A stretch of 64,000 nucleotides of DNA from UMGS172 sp045578845 (GTDB taxonomy: Bacteria > Bacillota > Clostridia > Oscillospirales > Acutalibacteraceae): the NCBI GenBank assembly GCA_045578845.1, contig JAZNLA010000022.1, positions 1 to 64,000 of the forward strand. The letters are read 5' to 3'. Position numbers and translations under genes: made by a program. Each line of letters starts with the position of its first letter. Position 1 is the first letter of the stretch. Under the pieces are notes generated by a model that was not told where the DNA came from, searched no databases, and worked only from the letters and a program-made list of their open reading frames with translations. Positions 1-8,151 of this stretch are shown in pieces.

Positions 1-6
1 TTTTTC

Positions 7-80
7 TGGAGGCGCCACCCAGATTCGAACTGGGGGTAAAGGCTTTGCAGGCCTCTGCCTTACCACTTGGCGATGGCGCC
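7..80 (-). tRNA. tRNA-Cys (GCA)
   Basis: Read on the minus strand, the 7-bp acceptor pairs GGCGCCA-type ends, the anticodon loop carries GCA, and the T-loop reads TTCGAAT. The discriminator is U, as is usual for tRNA-Cys, and CCA is encoded at 7-9. It is the last gene of the leftward cluster and is separated from tRNA-Gly by a strong hairpin at 102-128. Confidence 0.95.
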
Positions 81-101
81 GTATTGATTTTAGAAAATAA
101 A

Positions 102-133
102 GGACGCTTAAAAAGCGTTTAAGCGTCCTTTTT
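102..133. terminator. Hairpin between tRNA-Gly and tRNA-Cys
   Basis: Two perfect 11-nt arms (102-112 and 118-128) with a 5-nt loop. On the plus strand it is followed by TTTTTC, and on the minus strand by a broken T-rich run. In the direction of tRNA transcription it stands between the Gly and Cys genes. It could be a leaky terminator, a processing signal, or a bidirectional terminator. Confidence 0.6.
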
Positions 134-135
134 CT

Positions 136-211
136 TGGAGCGGATTACGAGGCTCGAACTCGCTACCTCCACCTTGGCAAGGTGGCGCTCTACCAGATGA
201 GCTAAATCCGC
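136..211 (-). tRNA. tRNA-Gly (GCC)
   Basis: Acceptor GCGGATT pairs with AATCCGC, the anticodon is GCC, the T-loop is TTCGAGC, and CCA is encoded at 136-138. It is 8 nt downstream of tRNA-Phe in the same leftward transcript. Confidence 0.96.
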
Positions 212-218
212 AAATAAA

Positions 219-294
219 TGGTGCCTCCGATCGGAATCGAACCAATGACACGGGGATTTTCAGTCCCCTGCTCTACCTACTGAGCTACAGAGGC
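219..294 (-). tRNA. tRNA-Phe (GAA)
   Basis: Acceptor GCCTCTG pairs with CGGAGGC, the anticodon is GAA within the loop ACTGAAAAT, the T-loop is TTCGATT, and CCA is encoded. It is part of the Val-Asp-Phe-Gly-Cys cluster. Confidence 0.96.
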
Positions 295-299
295 ATATG

Positions 300-376
300 T
301 GGCGACCTGGATGGGGCTCGAACCCACGACCTCTAGCGTGACAGGCTAGCGTTCTAACCAACTGAACTACCAGGCC
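300..376 (-). tRNA. tRNA-Asp (GTC)
   Basis: The anticodon is GTC in loop CTGTCAC, the acceptor is GGCCTGG with CCAGGTC (one wobble), the discriminator is G as expected for Asp, and CCA is encoded at 300-302. Confidence 0.96.
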
Positions 377-382
377 ACCTGA

Positions 383-458
383 TGGTGGGAACAACAGGGC
401 TCGAACCTGTGACCCTCTGCTTGTAAGGCAGATGCTCTCCCAGCTGAGCTATGCTCCC
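383..458 (-). tRNA. tRNA-Val (TAC)
   Basis: The anticodon is TAC (UAC), the acceptor GGGAGCA pairs with TGTTCCC, the T-loop is TTCGAGC, and CCA is encoded. It is the first gene of the leftward tRNA transcript, about 30 nt downstream of the predicted start. Confidence 0.96.
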
Positions 459-494
459 ATATCCGCAGGTAACTGTCCACCGGCGACGTTTGAT

Positions 495-523
495 ATAATA
501 TCATATCCTATCTAATTTGTCAA
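495..523 (-). promoter_or_regulatory. Promoter of the tRNA cluster
   Basis: TTGACA (518-523) and TATTAT (495-500) on the minus strand are separated by exactly 17 bp. The extended -10 context ATATGATATTATA recurs in the unassigned RNA gene promoter near 41930. Confidence 0.85.
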
Positions 524-542
524 CACTTATTTTTAAATTTTT

Positions 543-1418
543 TTATTTTTTTCTTTCGATTATTTTTTGCACTTCTTTGGGGGTAAAAATATAATGTTTA
601 TTGCAAAAATGACAAACTGTTTCTACATCTTTACCGTCACTTACCATTTCTTCTAGATCGTCTATACCTATAGACGATAGCACCTTTTCGGTACGTTCTC
701 TGCTGCAATTACATTTATATTCTATTTTCTGTTCGTAAAGTACCTCAAATTCAAAATTTTTAAGTGCTAACCCTAAAATATCAAGCGGAGTCTTGCCGTC
801 ACTTAACATTTTTGTAACCGATTCCAAACCGTTAACCGAGTCTTCGAGTTTGGTAATATCGCTGTCCATAGCACCGGGTAACAACTGAATTATAAAACCG
901 CCCGCCGCTTTTACGGTAAGGTCGGGATTTACAAGCACACCCAATGCACAAACGGTCGGTATCTGCTCACTGACGGCATAATACGCCGTAATATCCTCGG
1001 CGATTTCGCCCGATACTAATGGAATTTGTCCGACATACGGCTCTTTTAATCCCAAATCTTTAATAACAAAAAGCGTACCGCCGCCGATAGCACCGCCGAC
1101 GTCAAGTTTGCCCTTATCATTAAGCGGCAGTTCTACTATAGGGTTTGTAGAATATCCTCTAACATTGCCGTCGACATCTGATACGGCGACAACTGTACCT
1201 GCGGCACCCTCGCCCGCAACACGAACGGTAACACTTCCATTCTCAGCCTTTAACATATTACCCATCATAGATGTTGCAGTAAGCAATCTGCCCAGAGCAG
1301 CAGTTATAACGGCCGAAGTTCCATGTATCTGTTCAGCCTTTGCCACAATATCGGTAGTATCAACACAAGTTGCCATAACGGCACCTTCGCTTGTTATACA
1401 TCTTATAAGTTTTCCCAT
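543..1418 (-). CDS. hslO: Hsp33 redox-regulated chaperone
   Basis: The 291-residue product matches the Hsp33 family in length. Hsp33 is a cytoplasmic holdase switched on by oxidation: a C-terminal zinc site releases its metal and forms disulfides. The zinc ligands are visible as CNC at 236-238 and CHFC at 269-272, the usual C-x-C and C-x2-C pairs. The N-terminal domain (about 1-230) has the family pattern around GRLLTATSMMGNMLK. It starts 2 nt after the methyltransferase stop codon and is probably the last gene of the yerC-methyltransferase-hslO unit. No clear terminator follows before the tRNA promoter. Confidence 0.93.
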   Translation of the reverse strand: MGKLIRCITSEGAVMATCVDTTDIVAKAEQIHGTSAVITAALGRLLTATSMMGNMLKAENGSVTVRVAGEGAAGTVVAVSDVDGNVRGYSTNPIVELPLNDKGKLDVGGAIGGGTLFVIKDLGLKEPYVGQIPLVSGEIAEDITAYYAVSEQIPTVCALGVLVNPDLTVKAAGGFIIQLLPGAMDSDITKLEDSVNGLESVTKMLSDGKTPLDILGLALKNFEFEVLYEQKIEYKCNCSRERTEKVLSSIGIDDLEEMVSDGKDVETVCHFCNKHYIFTPKEVQKIIERKK

Positions 1419-1420
1419 TA

Positions 1421-2164
1421 CTATCTCTTTCTCGCTACAAAAAATATTCTTTCTTCGGTTGATTTAGGCGGTTTTTTGGTCTTTTCCCCCAAAACTGCAA
1501 CTGTATTGAACCCCGCTTTATCAAGCATATCTTTTAAAACGTCTACACTATATGCACGTTCGCTGAATTCCTCTAAATACCGCGTATATGTGCCGTTTTC
1601 AGTTTCTGTAAAAAAGTCAAGGCAAATGTCTACAACGCCGTTTTTATCACATTTTGAATTTTTCCAAACGCAATAAACATCTTCGGTATCATAAACAAAT
1701 ACATTACCCGATAAAACTTCCTTATGTTTATAAAGAGTATTAACGTCGAATATAAACAGTCTGTCCCTTTCTAAAAACAGTGAAATTTTATCAAATGACT
1801 TTTGAAGTTCCTTTTTATCAATAATATGATTTACCGTATCAAGGCAGCAAACCGCACCGTCAACCGTTCCGTACAAATCAAGTTCTGCCGCCGATTGATT
1901 AAGCAGCAGAAGTTTTGTATCTTGCTTTGCGGCATTTGTACTTGCGACAGCCAGCATTTCGGCACTTTGGTCAACACCTATGACATCGACACCGCTTTTT
2001 TTGAACAGCAGGGCTATCTGCCCCGTACCGCAACCGACATCAAGCAATAAAGTAGGCATTTTGTCATACTTTTTAAAAAGTGAAATCAAATACTCGGTAA
2101 ATCCTTTATAATCAACCGATGCCTGCAGACCGTCGTAACAGTCAGCGAAACTATTATAACTCAT
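1421..2164 (-). CDS. Class I SAM-dependent methyltransferase
   Basis: The 247-residue product has a Rossmann-type methyltransferase core with motif I LDVGCGTG at 41-48, an acidic ribose-binding residue in IGVDQSAEML at about 61-70, and motif IV-like CCLDTVNHI. The substrate cannot be read from sequence; small-molecule, quinone or tRNA methylation are all possible. I chose the ATG at 2164 rather than an upstream in-frame start because it overlaps the yerC stop by 11 nt (translational coupling), and the upstream extension has no homolog-like character. It sits between yerC and hslO in one transcript. Confidence 0.8.
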   Translation of the reverse strand: MSYNSFADCYDGLQASVDYKGFTEYLISLFKKYDKMPTLLLDVGCGTGQIALLFKKSGVDVIGVDQSAEMLAVASTNAAKQDTKLLLLNQSAAELDLYGTVDGAVCCLDTVNHIIDKKELQKSFDKISLFLERDRLFIFDVNTLYKHKEVLSGNVFVYDTEDVYCVWKNSKCDKNGVVDICLDFFTETENGTYTRYLEEFSERAYSVDVLKDMLDKAGFNTVAVLGEKTKKPPKSTEERIFFVARKR

Positions 2165-2450
2165 TTTTTTCTTTAAGACGCTCGAAAGCAATTTTATATC
2201 CGTCACTGCCATAGTTAAGCGAACGGTTAACGCGGCTTATTGTGGCAGTGCTGGCACCGGTTTCGGCAACAATATCGTTATAAACCTTTCCCTCGGTCAG
2301 CATTTTTGCAACAACAACACGCTGTGCAATCGACTGAATTTCCTTTATAGTGCAAATATCCTCAAACAGTGCGTAACACTCGTCGACCGTTTTGAGGGTA
2401 AGTATAGATTCAAACAACAAATCAGTGCTTTCATTATGAAGTTTATCCAC
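2154..2450 (-). CDS. yerC: YerC/YecD family TrpR-like DNA-binding protein
   Basis: The small protein has the TrpR-type helix-turn-helix typical of Firmicute YerC/YecD: ALFEDICTIKEIQSIAQR followed by the recognition region TGASTATISRVNRSL. Members are assumed to be repressors, but the ligand and regulon are not established. I favour the GTG at 2450 because AAAGGG lies about 10 nt upstream; an earlier GTG at 2459 is only 1-2 nt from that site. It is the promoter-proximal gene of the unit, so autoregulation is possible. Confidence 0.85.
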   Translation of the reverse strand: MDKLHNESTDLLFESILTLKTVDECYALFEDICTIKEIQSIAQRVVVAKMLTEGKVYNDIVAETGASTATISRVNRSLNYGSDGYKIAFERLKEKNEL

Positions 2451-2477
2451 TAAAAACACGCCCTTTCTTTTAGTTAG

Positions 2478-2506
2478 ATTTTAGCACGATAAACTGTGAA
2501 AGTCAA
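2478..2506 (-). promoter_or_regulatory. Promoter of yerC operon
   Basis: TTGACT (2501-2506) and TAAAAT (2478-2483) are spaced by 17 bp on the minus strand, just downstream of the ftsH terminator. Confidence 0.75.
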
Positions 2507-2511
2507 GAATA

Positions 2512-2545
2512 AAATAACGGCGGTGCATAATATCGCACCGCCGTT
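2512..2545 (-). terminator. Terminator of ftsH operon
   Basis: 11-bp GC-rich stem AACGGCGGTGC / GCACCGCCGTT (2516-2526 and 2535-2545), followed on the minus strand by ATTTTATTC. It ends the long rnj-to-ftsH operon. Confidence 0.8.
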
Positions 2546-2550
2546 TTAAA

Positions 2551-4392
2551 TTAAATTGTTTCGTCGTTCATAATCGCTCTGAAATCGTCACCGCTTATTT
2601 TTTCGCTTTCAAACAAAATCTTAGCAACATGATTTACCTTGCTCAAATTATTATTGAGAATGTCTTTAGCACGGTCATACTGAGCCATGATAATACTGCG
2701 GACTTCACTGTCAATAACCGCCGCCATATTTTCGGAATAGTTAGGCGTTGATGAGAAGTCCCTGCCTAAAAATACCTCATTATTACCTGTGCCGAGTTTC
2801 ACAAGACCAACCTTAGCACTCATACCGAACTTTGTAACCATATTATGTGCCATTTCGGTAGCACGTTCAATATCATTTGAAGCACCTGTGCAGATATCGT
2901 CCTGCGTAATTTCCTCAGCCGCTCTGCCGCCGAGTAACGAGCAGATGTCCTCTTCCATTTTGGTCTTGGTAATATGACCGCTATCCTCATCGGGCAGATA
3001 CATTGTGAAACCTGCCGCCATACCGCGGGGAATAATGGAAATTTGGTGTACAGGGTCCTGTGTGGGCAAGAAATAAGACACAACAGCATGACCTGCCTCA
3101 TGATAAGATGTTATTTTTTTATCCTTTTCCTTTATTACCCTTGATTTCTTTTCGGCACCCATCATAACCTTAACGGTTGCCTCTTCAATATCCTGCTCGA
3201 TAATAGCCTTGCGGTCGGCACGGGCGGCAAGCAATGCAGCCTCATTAAGCAGGTTTTCAAGGTCAGCACCGGTAAAGCCGGAAGTAGACCTTGCAATGGT
3301 TTTAAGGTCAACGTCGGGACCTAACGGTTTACCCCTTGAATGGACCTTTAAAATTTCCTCTCTGCCCTTGACATCAGGATAATTAACCATGATTTGACGG
3401 TCGAAACGTCCCGGGCGAAGTAAAGCCCTATCAAGTATATCGGGGCGGTTGGTAGCGGCAATAATGATAACACCTTCGTTAGCACCGAAACCGTCCATTT
3501 CAACAAGAAGTTGGTTTAAGGTCTGTTCACGCTCATCATGACCGCCGCCAAGACCTGCACCTCTTTGACGACCTACTGCATCAATTTCGTCGATGAAAAT
3601 AATGGCGGGCGAATTCTTTTTGGCTTGGTCGAAAAGGTCACGCACACGCGAGGCACCGACACCGACAAACATTTCAACAAAGTCAGAGCCCGATATCGAG
3701 AAGAACGGCACGCCTGCCTCACCTGCAACAGCACGGGCGAGCAATGTTTTACCCGTTCCCGGAGGGCCTACAAGCAATACGCCTTTGGGAATTCTTGCAC
3801 CGAGTTCATTAAACTTTTTAGGATCTTTTAAGAACTGGACTATCTCTTCCATTTCCTCTTTTTCTTCGTCAGCACCGGCAACATCGGCAAAAGTAGTCTT
3901 GCGTTTATCGTCCTCTGCCTTTTTTATTCTTGCCTTGCCGAAACTCATGGTTTTATCTCCGCCCATGGTTGCATTCATGCGACGCATGAAAACGGTGAAG
4001 ATTATTACAAGCAACACAATCATAATTACGGTCGGAAGCAGACTTATAAGCCACGAATTTTCATCGCCGACCTTAACATCATAAATGATTTTCATGGCAG
4101 GGTCGGTCTGTGCGTTATTATATTCGGTTATTTCTTCCGATACATCTGAGTAAAAATAATCGCTCGGTACGGTTACGGTGTGTTTCTTGCCGTCGGCACG
4201 TGTTACATATTTGAGTTTTCCGCTGTAACGGTTAAGTTCAAACTCACTTATCTCGCCTGCTCGCACCATTTCGATAACATCGGAATACTTAGCAGTAGGT
4301 GCTTTATCAGAACTGTATACAACACCGGCAATAACCGCAACGAGTATGAGCGGTATACCGACATACAACAAAACTTTTTTTAATGTACTCAA
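2551..4392 (-). CDS. ftsH: ATP-dependent zinc metalloprotease FtsH
   Basis: This membrane-anchored AAA+ protease degrades misfolded and regulatory membrane proteins. Visible features in order: TM1 at about 4-26, an extracytoplasmic domain, TM2 at about 115-137, Walker A GPPGTGKT at 209-216, Walker B IIFIDEID at 264-271, the SRH arginine region DRALLRPGRFDRQ at about 321-333, and zinc site HEAGH at 431-435. The length of 613 aa is normal. It is the last gene of the rnj-gdpP-rplI-dnaB-tilS-hpt-ftsH operon, 21 nt after hpt. The tilS-hpt-ftsH order is the classic Firmicute arrangement. Confidence 0.98.
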   Translation of the reverse strand: MSTLKKVLLYVGIPLILVAVIAGVVYSSDKAPTAKYSDVIEMVRAGEISEFELNRYSGKLKYVTRADGKKHTVTVPSDYFYSDVSEEITEYNNAQTDPAMKIIYDVKVGDENSWLISLLPTVIMIVLLVIIFTVFMRRMNATMGGDKTMSFGKARIKKAEDDKRKTTFADVAGADEEKEEMEEIVQFLKDPKKFNELGARIPKGVLLVGPPGTGKTLLARAVAGEAGVPFFSISGSDFVEMFVGVGASRVRDLFDQAKKNSPAIIFIDEIDAVGRQRGAGLGGGHDEREQTLNQLLVEMDGFGANEGVIIIAATNRPDILDRALLRPGRFDRQIMVNYPDVKGREEILKVHSRGKPLGPDVDLKTIARSTSGFTGADLENLLNEAALLAARADRKAIIEQDIEEATVKVMMGAEKKSRVIKEKDKKITSYHEAGHAVVSYFLPTQDPVHQISIIPRGMAAGFTMYLPDEDSGHITKTKMEEDICSLLGGRAAEEITQDDICTGASNDIERATEMAHNMVTKFGMSAKVGLVKLGTGNNEVFLGRDFSSTPNYSENMAAVIDSEVRSIIMAQYDRAKDILNNNLSKVNHVAKILFESEKISGDDFRAIMNDETI

Positions 4393-4413
4393 AACTTTTT
4401 CTCCCTTCCGGCC

Positions 4414-4962
4414 TTATTTGGAATAACATTCGGGCTTTAAAACCCCTACATAAGGCAGGTTTCTGAATTTTTCATTATAATCGAGGCCGTATCCGACAAT
4501 AAATTCATCGGGAACTTCGGCTCCGCAATAATCGGCTTTAATATCGGCAATTCTGCGTTCCGGCTTATCAAAAAATGTACAAATTTTAACACTTGCCGGT
4601 CCTCTTGCCTCTAACATGGATTTCAGCGTTGACAAGGTAACACCCGAGTCAAGAATATCCTCTACAAGTAAAAGGTCATAGTCCTTTACATCTATATTCA
4701 AATCCTTAACAATTTTTACGTTACCGCTTGTTTTTGTACCCGAACCGTAAGAAGATACAACCATAAAATCAATTTCACACGGTACGGTAATACTTCTCAT
4801 AAGGTCTGCCATAAAGACAACCGAGCCTTTAAGGACACTGACAAGCAGAAGTTTTTTGCCTTCATAGTCCTTGGAAATTTGCTTGCCTAAGCGTTTAACG
4901 ATATTATCTATGTCCTGTTCGCAAAACAGCACCTTTTCAATATTGTCGTCCAAAATACCCAT
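4414..4962 (-). CDS. hpt: Hypoxanthine phosphoribosyltransferase
   Basis: The enzyme converts hypoxanthine (and usually guanine) plus PRPP to IMP/GMP in purine salvage. The PRPP-binding loop VEDILDSGVT is at 100-109, and the flexible-loop SYG is at 71-73. The 182-aa length fits the bacterial family. It lies between tilS and ftsH, the conserved position for Hpt in Firmicutes. Confidence 0.96.
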   Translation of the reverse strand: MGILDDNIEKVLFCEQDIDNIVKRLGKQISKDYEGKKLLLVSVLKGSVVFMADLMRSITVPCEIDFMVVSSYGSGTKTSGNVKIVKDLNIDVKDYDLLLVEDILDSGVTLSTLKSMLEARGPASVKICTFFDKPERRIADIKADYCGAEVPDEFIVGYGLDYNEKFRNLPYVGVLKPECYSK

Positions 4963-4979
4963 TATAAACCCCCTAAACT

Positions 4980-6308
4980 TTAAATTTCCACAATTAAAAT
5001 GTTTTTAGTTTCATCGGTTACCGCTACTCGGTTATCAACACCGAAATTTCCCAACCACACAACGCCGTTATCGTCGGCAAGCACGGGGATTTTTTCTCTT
5101 ACTTCACAGTCAATACCGTTTTCGTTAAACAACTTTTTAAAGGTTTTAGTAATTTTTCTGCCCTTTAATGTTATTTTGTCCCCAAATTTACGGTTTCTGA
5201 GCACCAATCTGCCACATATTCTATCATAATCGACAGCATTATTTAATAACAAACTGTTAACTTTAGGAAACTTTTTTAATTCTTCTGCGGATATTTTTTT
5301 AATTGTAACGCCGTTTTGACAAAACGGCAACTCTGATACCTCAATACAGTAATCCTGCACCTTTGTTTTAGCCTTTTTAAACTTTAAAAGACCTTTATAA
5401 TTTACCGCTTCGTAATCACCTTTTAAACTAACCCTTTTATCCCCTGTTTCAAGCATTTTTAAAACAGACAATATATGTTTTCTTTCGAGTATTATTCCGC
5501 TGACATTTTCAAATTGCATTGCTATAACACGTGAACTGACTGCCGTGTGAAGCGACAGCAAACCGTCAACTCTTAGTCCGTTGTGGGATAGACAATATTC
5601 GAGCGAATTTTTTGCTGAATTCTTTAAAAAGTCGGCATCTGTCCTTAGTCCTTCACTTAGTGCCGAAACATTTTTCACCGCAGCACTGTTTACGCTTTGC
5701 AGTGTAGGAACAGCCGAATGGCGAATTTTATTTCTTGAATACAGGTCGTCATTATTGGTTGAATCGGTTTTAAAGACATACCCTTTTTCACTTAAAAAGT
5801 CCTCAACCTCACTGCGGGTAACCAATATAAGCGGTCTTATAATTCTGCCTCTTTTAGGAGGAATACCACAGAGCCCGTCAATCCCCGTTCCTCTTGCCAT
5901 ATTAAAAAGTACGGTTTCTATATTATCGCTCGCAGTATGGGCAGTGGCAATAACACCTTTGGACACCTTTTTTAAAAATTCGTATCTTACGTTTCTTGCG
6001 GCAAGTTCAATACTGTCGCCTGTCATAGCCGAAACGTTTTTAACATCAATTCGTTCAGCAACAAAAGGAATACCCAAACTTTTGCAAAGGTCTTTCGAAA
6101 AGGCCTCGTCGCCGTCTGCCTCAACACCACGCAACATATGATTAAGATGTGCGGCACTAAGGTTAAATTCATATTCCTCTTTTAAAATATTAAGAGCAAC
6201 AAGCAATGCAACCGAGTCTGCACCGCCGGACAATGCCACGGTGACCTCGGTTACACCGTCTAACATATTATACCGCTCGATGGCGGTTTTAACCGAATTT
6301 ATCATCAT
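4980..6308 (-). CDS. tilS: tRNA(Ile)-lysidine synthase
   Basis: TilS modifies C34 of the CAU anticodon of minor tRNA-Ile to lysidine, which allows AUA decoding. The N-terminal PP-loop ATPase motif SGGADS is at 27-32; HLNHMLRG and the TAHTASDNIETVLFNMARG segment follow the family pattern. A TilS C-terminal domain fills the last 70 or so residues. The start overlaps the dnaB stop (ATGA); a second ATG follows directly, so the start is uncertain by one codon. The weakest match to family is in the middle of the protein, which is normal. Confidence 0.95.
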   Translation of the reverse strand: MMINSVKTAIERYNMLDGVTEVTVALSGGADSVALLVALNILKEEYEFNLSAAHLNHMLRGVEADGDEAFSKDLCKSLGIPFVAERIDVKNVSAMTGDSIELAARNVRYEFLKKVSKGVIATAHTASDNIETVLFNMARGTGIDGLCGIPPKRGRIIRPLILVTRSEVEDFLSEKGYVFKTDSTNNDDLYSRNKIRHSAVPTLQSVNSAAVKNVSALSEGLRTDADFLKNSAKNSLEYCLSHNGLRVDGLLSLHTAVSSRVIAMQFENVSGIILERKHILSVLKMLETGDKRVSLKGDYEAVNYKGLLKFKKAKTKVQDYCIEVSELPFCQNGVTIKKISAEELKKFPKVNSLLLNNAVDYDRICGRLVLRNRKFGDKITLKGRKITKTFKKLFNENGIDCEVREKIPVLADDNGVVWLGNFGVDNRVAVTDETKNILIVEI

Positions 6309-7675
6309 TTAAGCACATCAAGTGTTGAAAAGCGGGTGTAAACGCCATCCCAATAAAGCGGGATTTCGCCAAGACCGCCATGGCGGTTTTTGGCAACAAT
6401 ACACTCAGCCTTATGTTCGTCAATCGGATTATTGGGGTCGTTTTCTTGGTCATTATAGTACTTATCACGGTACATAAAGAGAACTATATCTGCATCCTGC
6501 TCAATAGAGCCCGATTCACGCAGGTCGGAAAGTGCAGGTTTGTGTGATTTACCCTTAGCCTCGGTACCACGGCCTAACTGTGCACAAACCATAACCGGAA
6601 TTTGCAACTCTTTAGCCATAATTTTAAGGTTACGAGTAATATCCGAAACCTCTTGTACACGGTTTTCGGTGCGTTTTGCAGACTGCATAAGACCTAAGTA
6701 GTCGACAATAACCAAATCAACATCCTTCATTCGGCGAAGTTTTGCCTTCATTTCGGGCACAGTAATGCCCGACGTTTCGTCTATGTAAAGTTTAGTTGAA
6801 GCCAAGTTCCTGCCCGCTTGGGTAAGCCTTGTCCACTCGTCGTCAGATAAATTACCTGTGCGGAGTTTACTGCTTTCAATCATGGCTTCGCTTGATAAAA
6901 GTCGCTGTGCTAATTGGTCGCGGCTCATTTCAAGTGAGAAGAAACAAACCTTTTTCTCCGACTGCACCGCAACATTTCGTGCAATATTCAGTGCAAAAGC
7001 GGTTTTACCCATACCGGGACGAGCACCGACAATAATAAGGTCGGAACGGTTAAGACCGGTAATGGTTTTATCAAGTTCTGAAAATCCCGTAGGGATACCT
7101 ATGTAATCTTTTCTTGTTTCAGGGTCGCTGATTTTTGAAAGACGGACAAAGGTTTCGCTTTCAATGACATCACGCAATAATTTTAATCCGGTAACATCTC
7201 TGCCCTGTCTTATTTCGTAAATTTTTTGTTCGGCTGTTTCAAGCAACATACTCGCATCGGTAGCACCGCTTGATGCCATTTCAATAATATCTCTCGACGA
7301 AATAATGAGCGAACGGACATAAAAGCGTTCTTTGACAATATCGGCATAGGTCATAATATTAGCCGAAGTAGGTACGCTTTGTGCCAAAGATGTAAGATAA
7401 GCCTTACCGCCTGCCGCGTCAAATAGACCGTCCTCTTTGATTTTTTCAAGAACGGTTATAAAATCTATAGTTTGGTTTGCGGCACTCATACTGCACAGCA
7501 CTTCATAAATTCTGCGGTTTTGCGGAACATAAAAATGCTCTGCTTTCAGTTTATCAAGCACCATATTAATGCTCGGCGGGTCTATAAGAATTGCCCCGAG
7601 CACCGACTGTTCTGCCTCATTGGAAAACGGCAGAGAAGTTCCCTCGAAATCACGACTGTTTAAACTGTCGGCCAT
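6305..7675 (-). CDS. dnaB: Replicative DNA helicase DnaB
   Basis: This hexameric helicase unwinds the replication fork (the DnaC role in Bacillus naming). The N-terminal DnaB domain is followed by a RecA-like core with Walker A GARPGMGKT at about 217-225, Walker B LVIVDYLGLM and the QLGRGTEAK segment. I placed the start at the ATG at 7675, which has GAGGTG 4 nt upstream; an in-frame TTG further upstream overlaps that ribosome binding site. The order gdpP-rplI-dnaB is conserved in Firmicutes. Length is 456 aa. Confidence 0.97.
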   Translation of the reverse strand: MADSLNSRDFEGTSLPFSNEAEQSVLGAILIDPPSINMVLDKLKAEHFYVPQNRRIYEVLCSMSAANQTIDFITVLEKIKEDGLFDAAGGKAYLTSLAQSVPTSANIMTYADIVKERFYVRSLIISSRDIIEMASSGATDASMLLETAEQKIYEIRQGRDVTGLKLLRDVIESETFVRLSKISDPETRKDYIGIPTGFSELDKTITGLNRSDLIIVGARPGMGKTAFALNIARNVAVQSEKKVCFFSLEMSRDQLAQRLLSSEAMIESSKLRTGNLSDDEWTRLTQAGRNLASTKLYIDETSGITVPEMKAKLRRMKDVDLVIVDYLGLMQSAKRTENRVQEVSDITRNLKIMAKELQIPVMVCAQLGRGTEAKGKSHKPALSDLRESGSIEQDADIVLFMYRDKYYNDQENDPNNPIDEHKAECIVAKNRHGGLGEIPLYWDGVYTRFSTLDVLK

Positions 7676-7690
7676 AATACACCTCAAAAA

Positions 7691-8131
7691 TTATTCTGTA
7701 ACTCTTACTGTAATATTAGCGGAAATACCATTGTAAAATTTAATCTCAGCAGTATACTCGCCGTAAGATTTAATATCGGCACAGGAAATCTTTTTCTTGT
7801 CAACCGCTACGCCGAATTTTTTCTCAATTTCGGCAGCGATTTCTTTGGAAGTGACGGCACCGAAAAGTTTACCGCCTGTGCCTGCTTTTGCCTTAATTTC
7901 AATTTCCTTACCCTCTACCTTAGCGGCATTTTCTCCGGCTGCTTTCTTTTCTTCGGCAAGGTGATGAGCCTTTGAAGACTCTCGGTTATTAAACTCATTT
8001 ACAGTGGTAGCATTTGCCTCTACCGCAAGTTTTTTCGGAAACAAAAAGTTTCTTGCATAACCGTCTGATGCAGTTACCATTTCACCTTTTTTACCGAGTC
8101 CTTTAACGTCGGCGTTAAGTATAACCTTCAT
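7691..8131 (-). CDS. rplI: 50S ribosomal protein L9
   Basis: The start MKVILNADVKGLGKKGEM and the segment GYARNFLFPKKLAVEA are the L9 signature. The protein binds 23S rRNA near the L1 stalk base. Its 146 aa match the two-globular-domain form with a long connecting helix (about 40-75). It lies between gdpP and dnaB, the usual place. Confidence 0.97.
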   Translation of the reverse strand: MKVILNADVKGLGKKGEMVTASDGYARNFLFPKKLAVEANATTVNEFNNRESSKAHHLAEEKKAAGENAAKVEGKEIEIKAKAGTGGKLFGAVTSKEIAAEIEKKFGVAVDKKKISCADIKSYGEYTAEIKFYNGISANITVRVTE

Positions 8132-8151
8132 TTATATCAACCTTTCAATGG

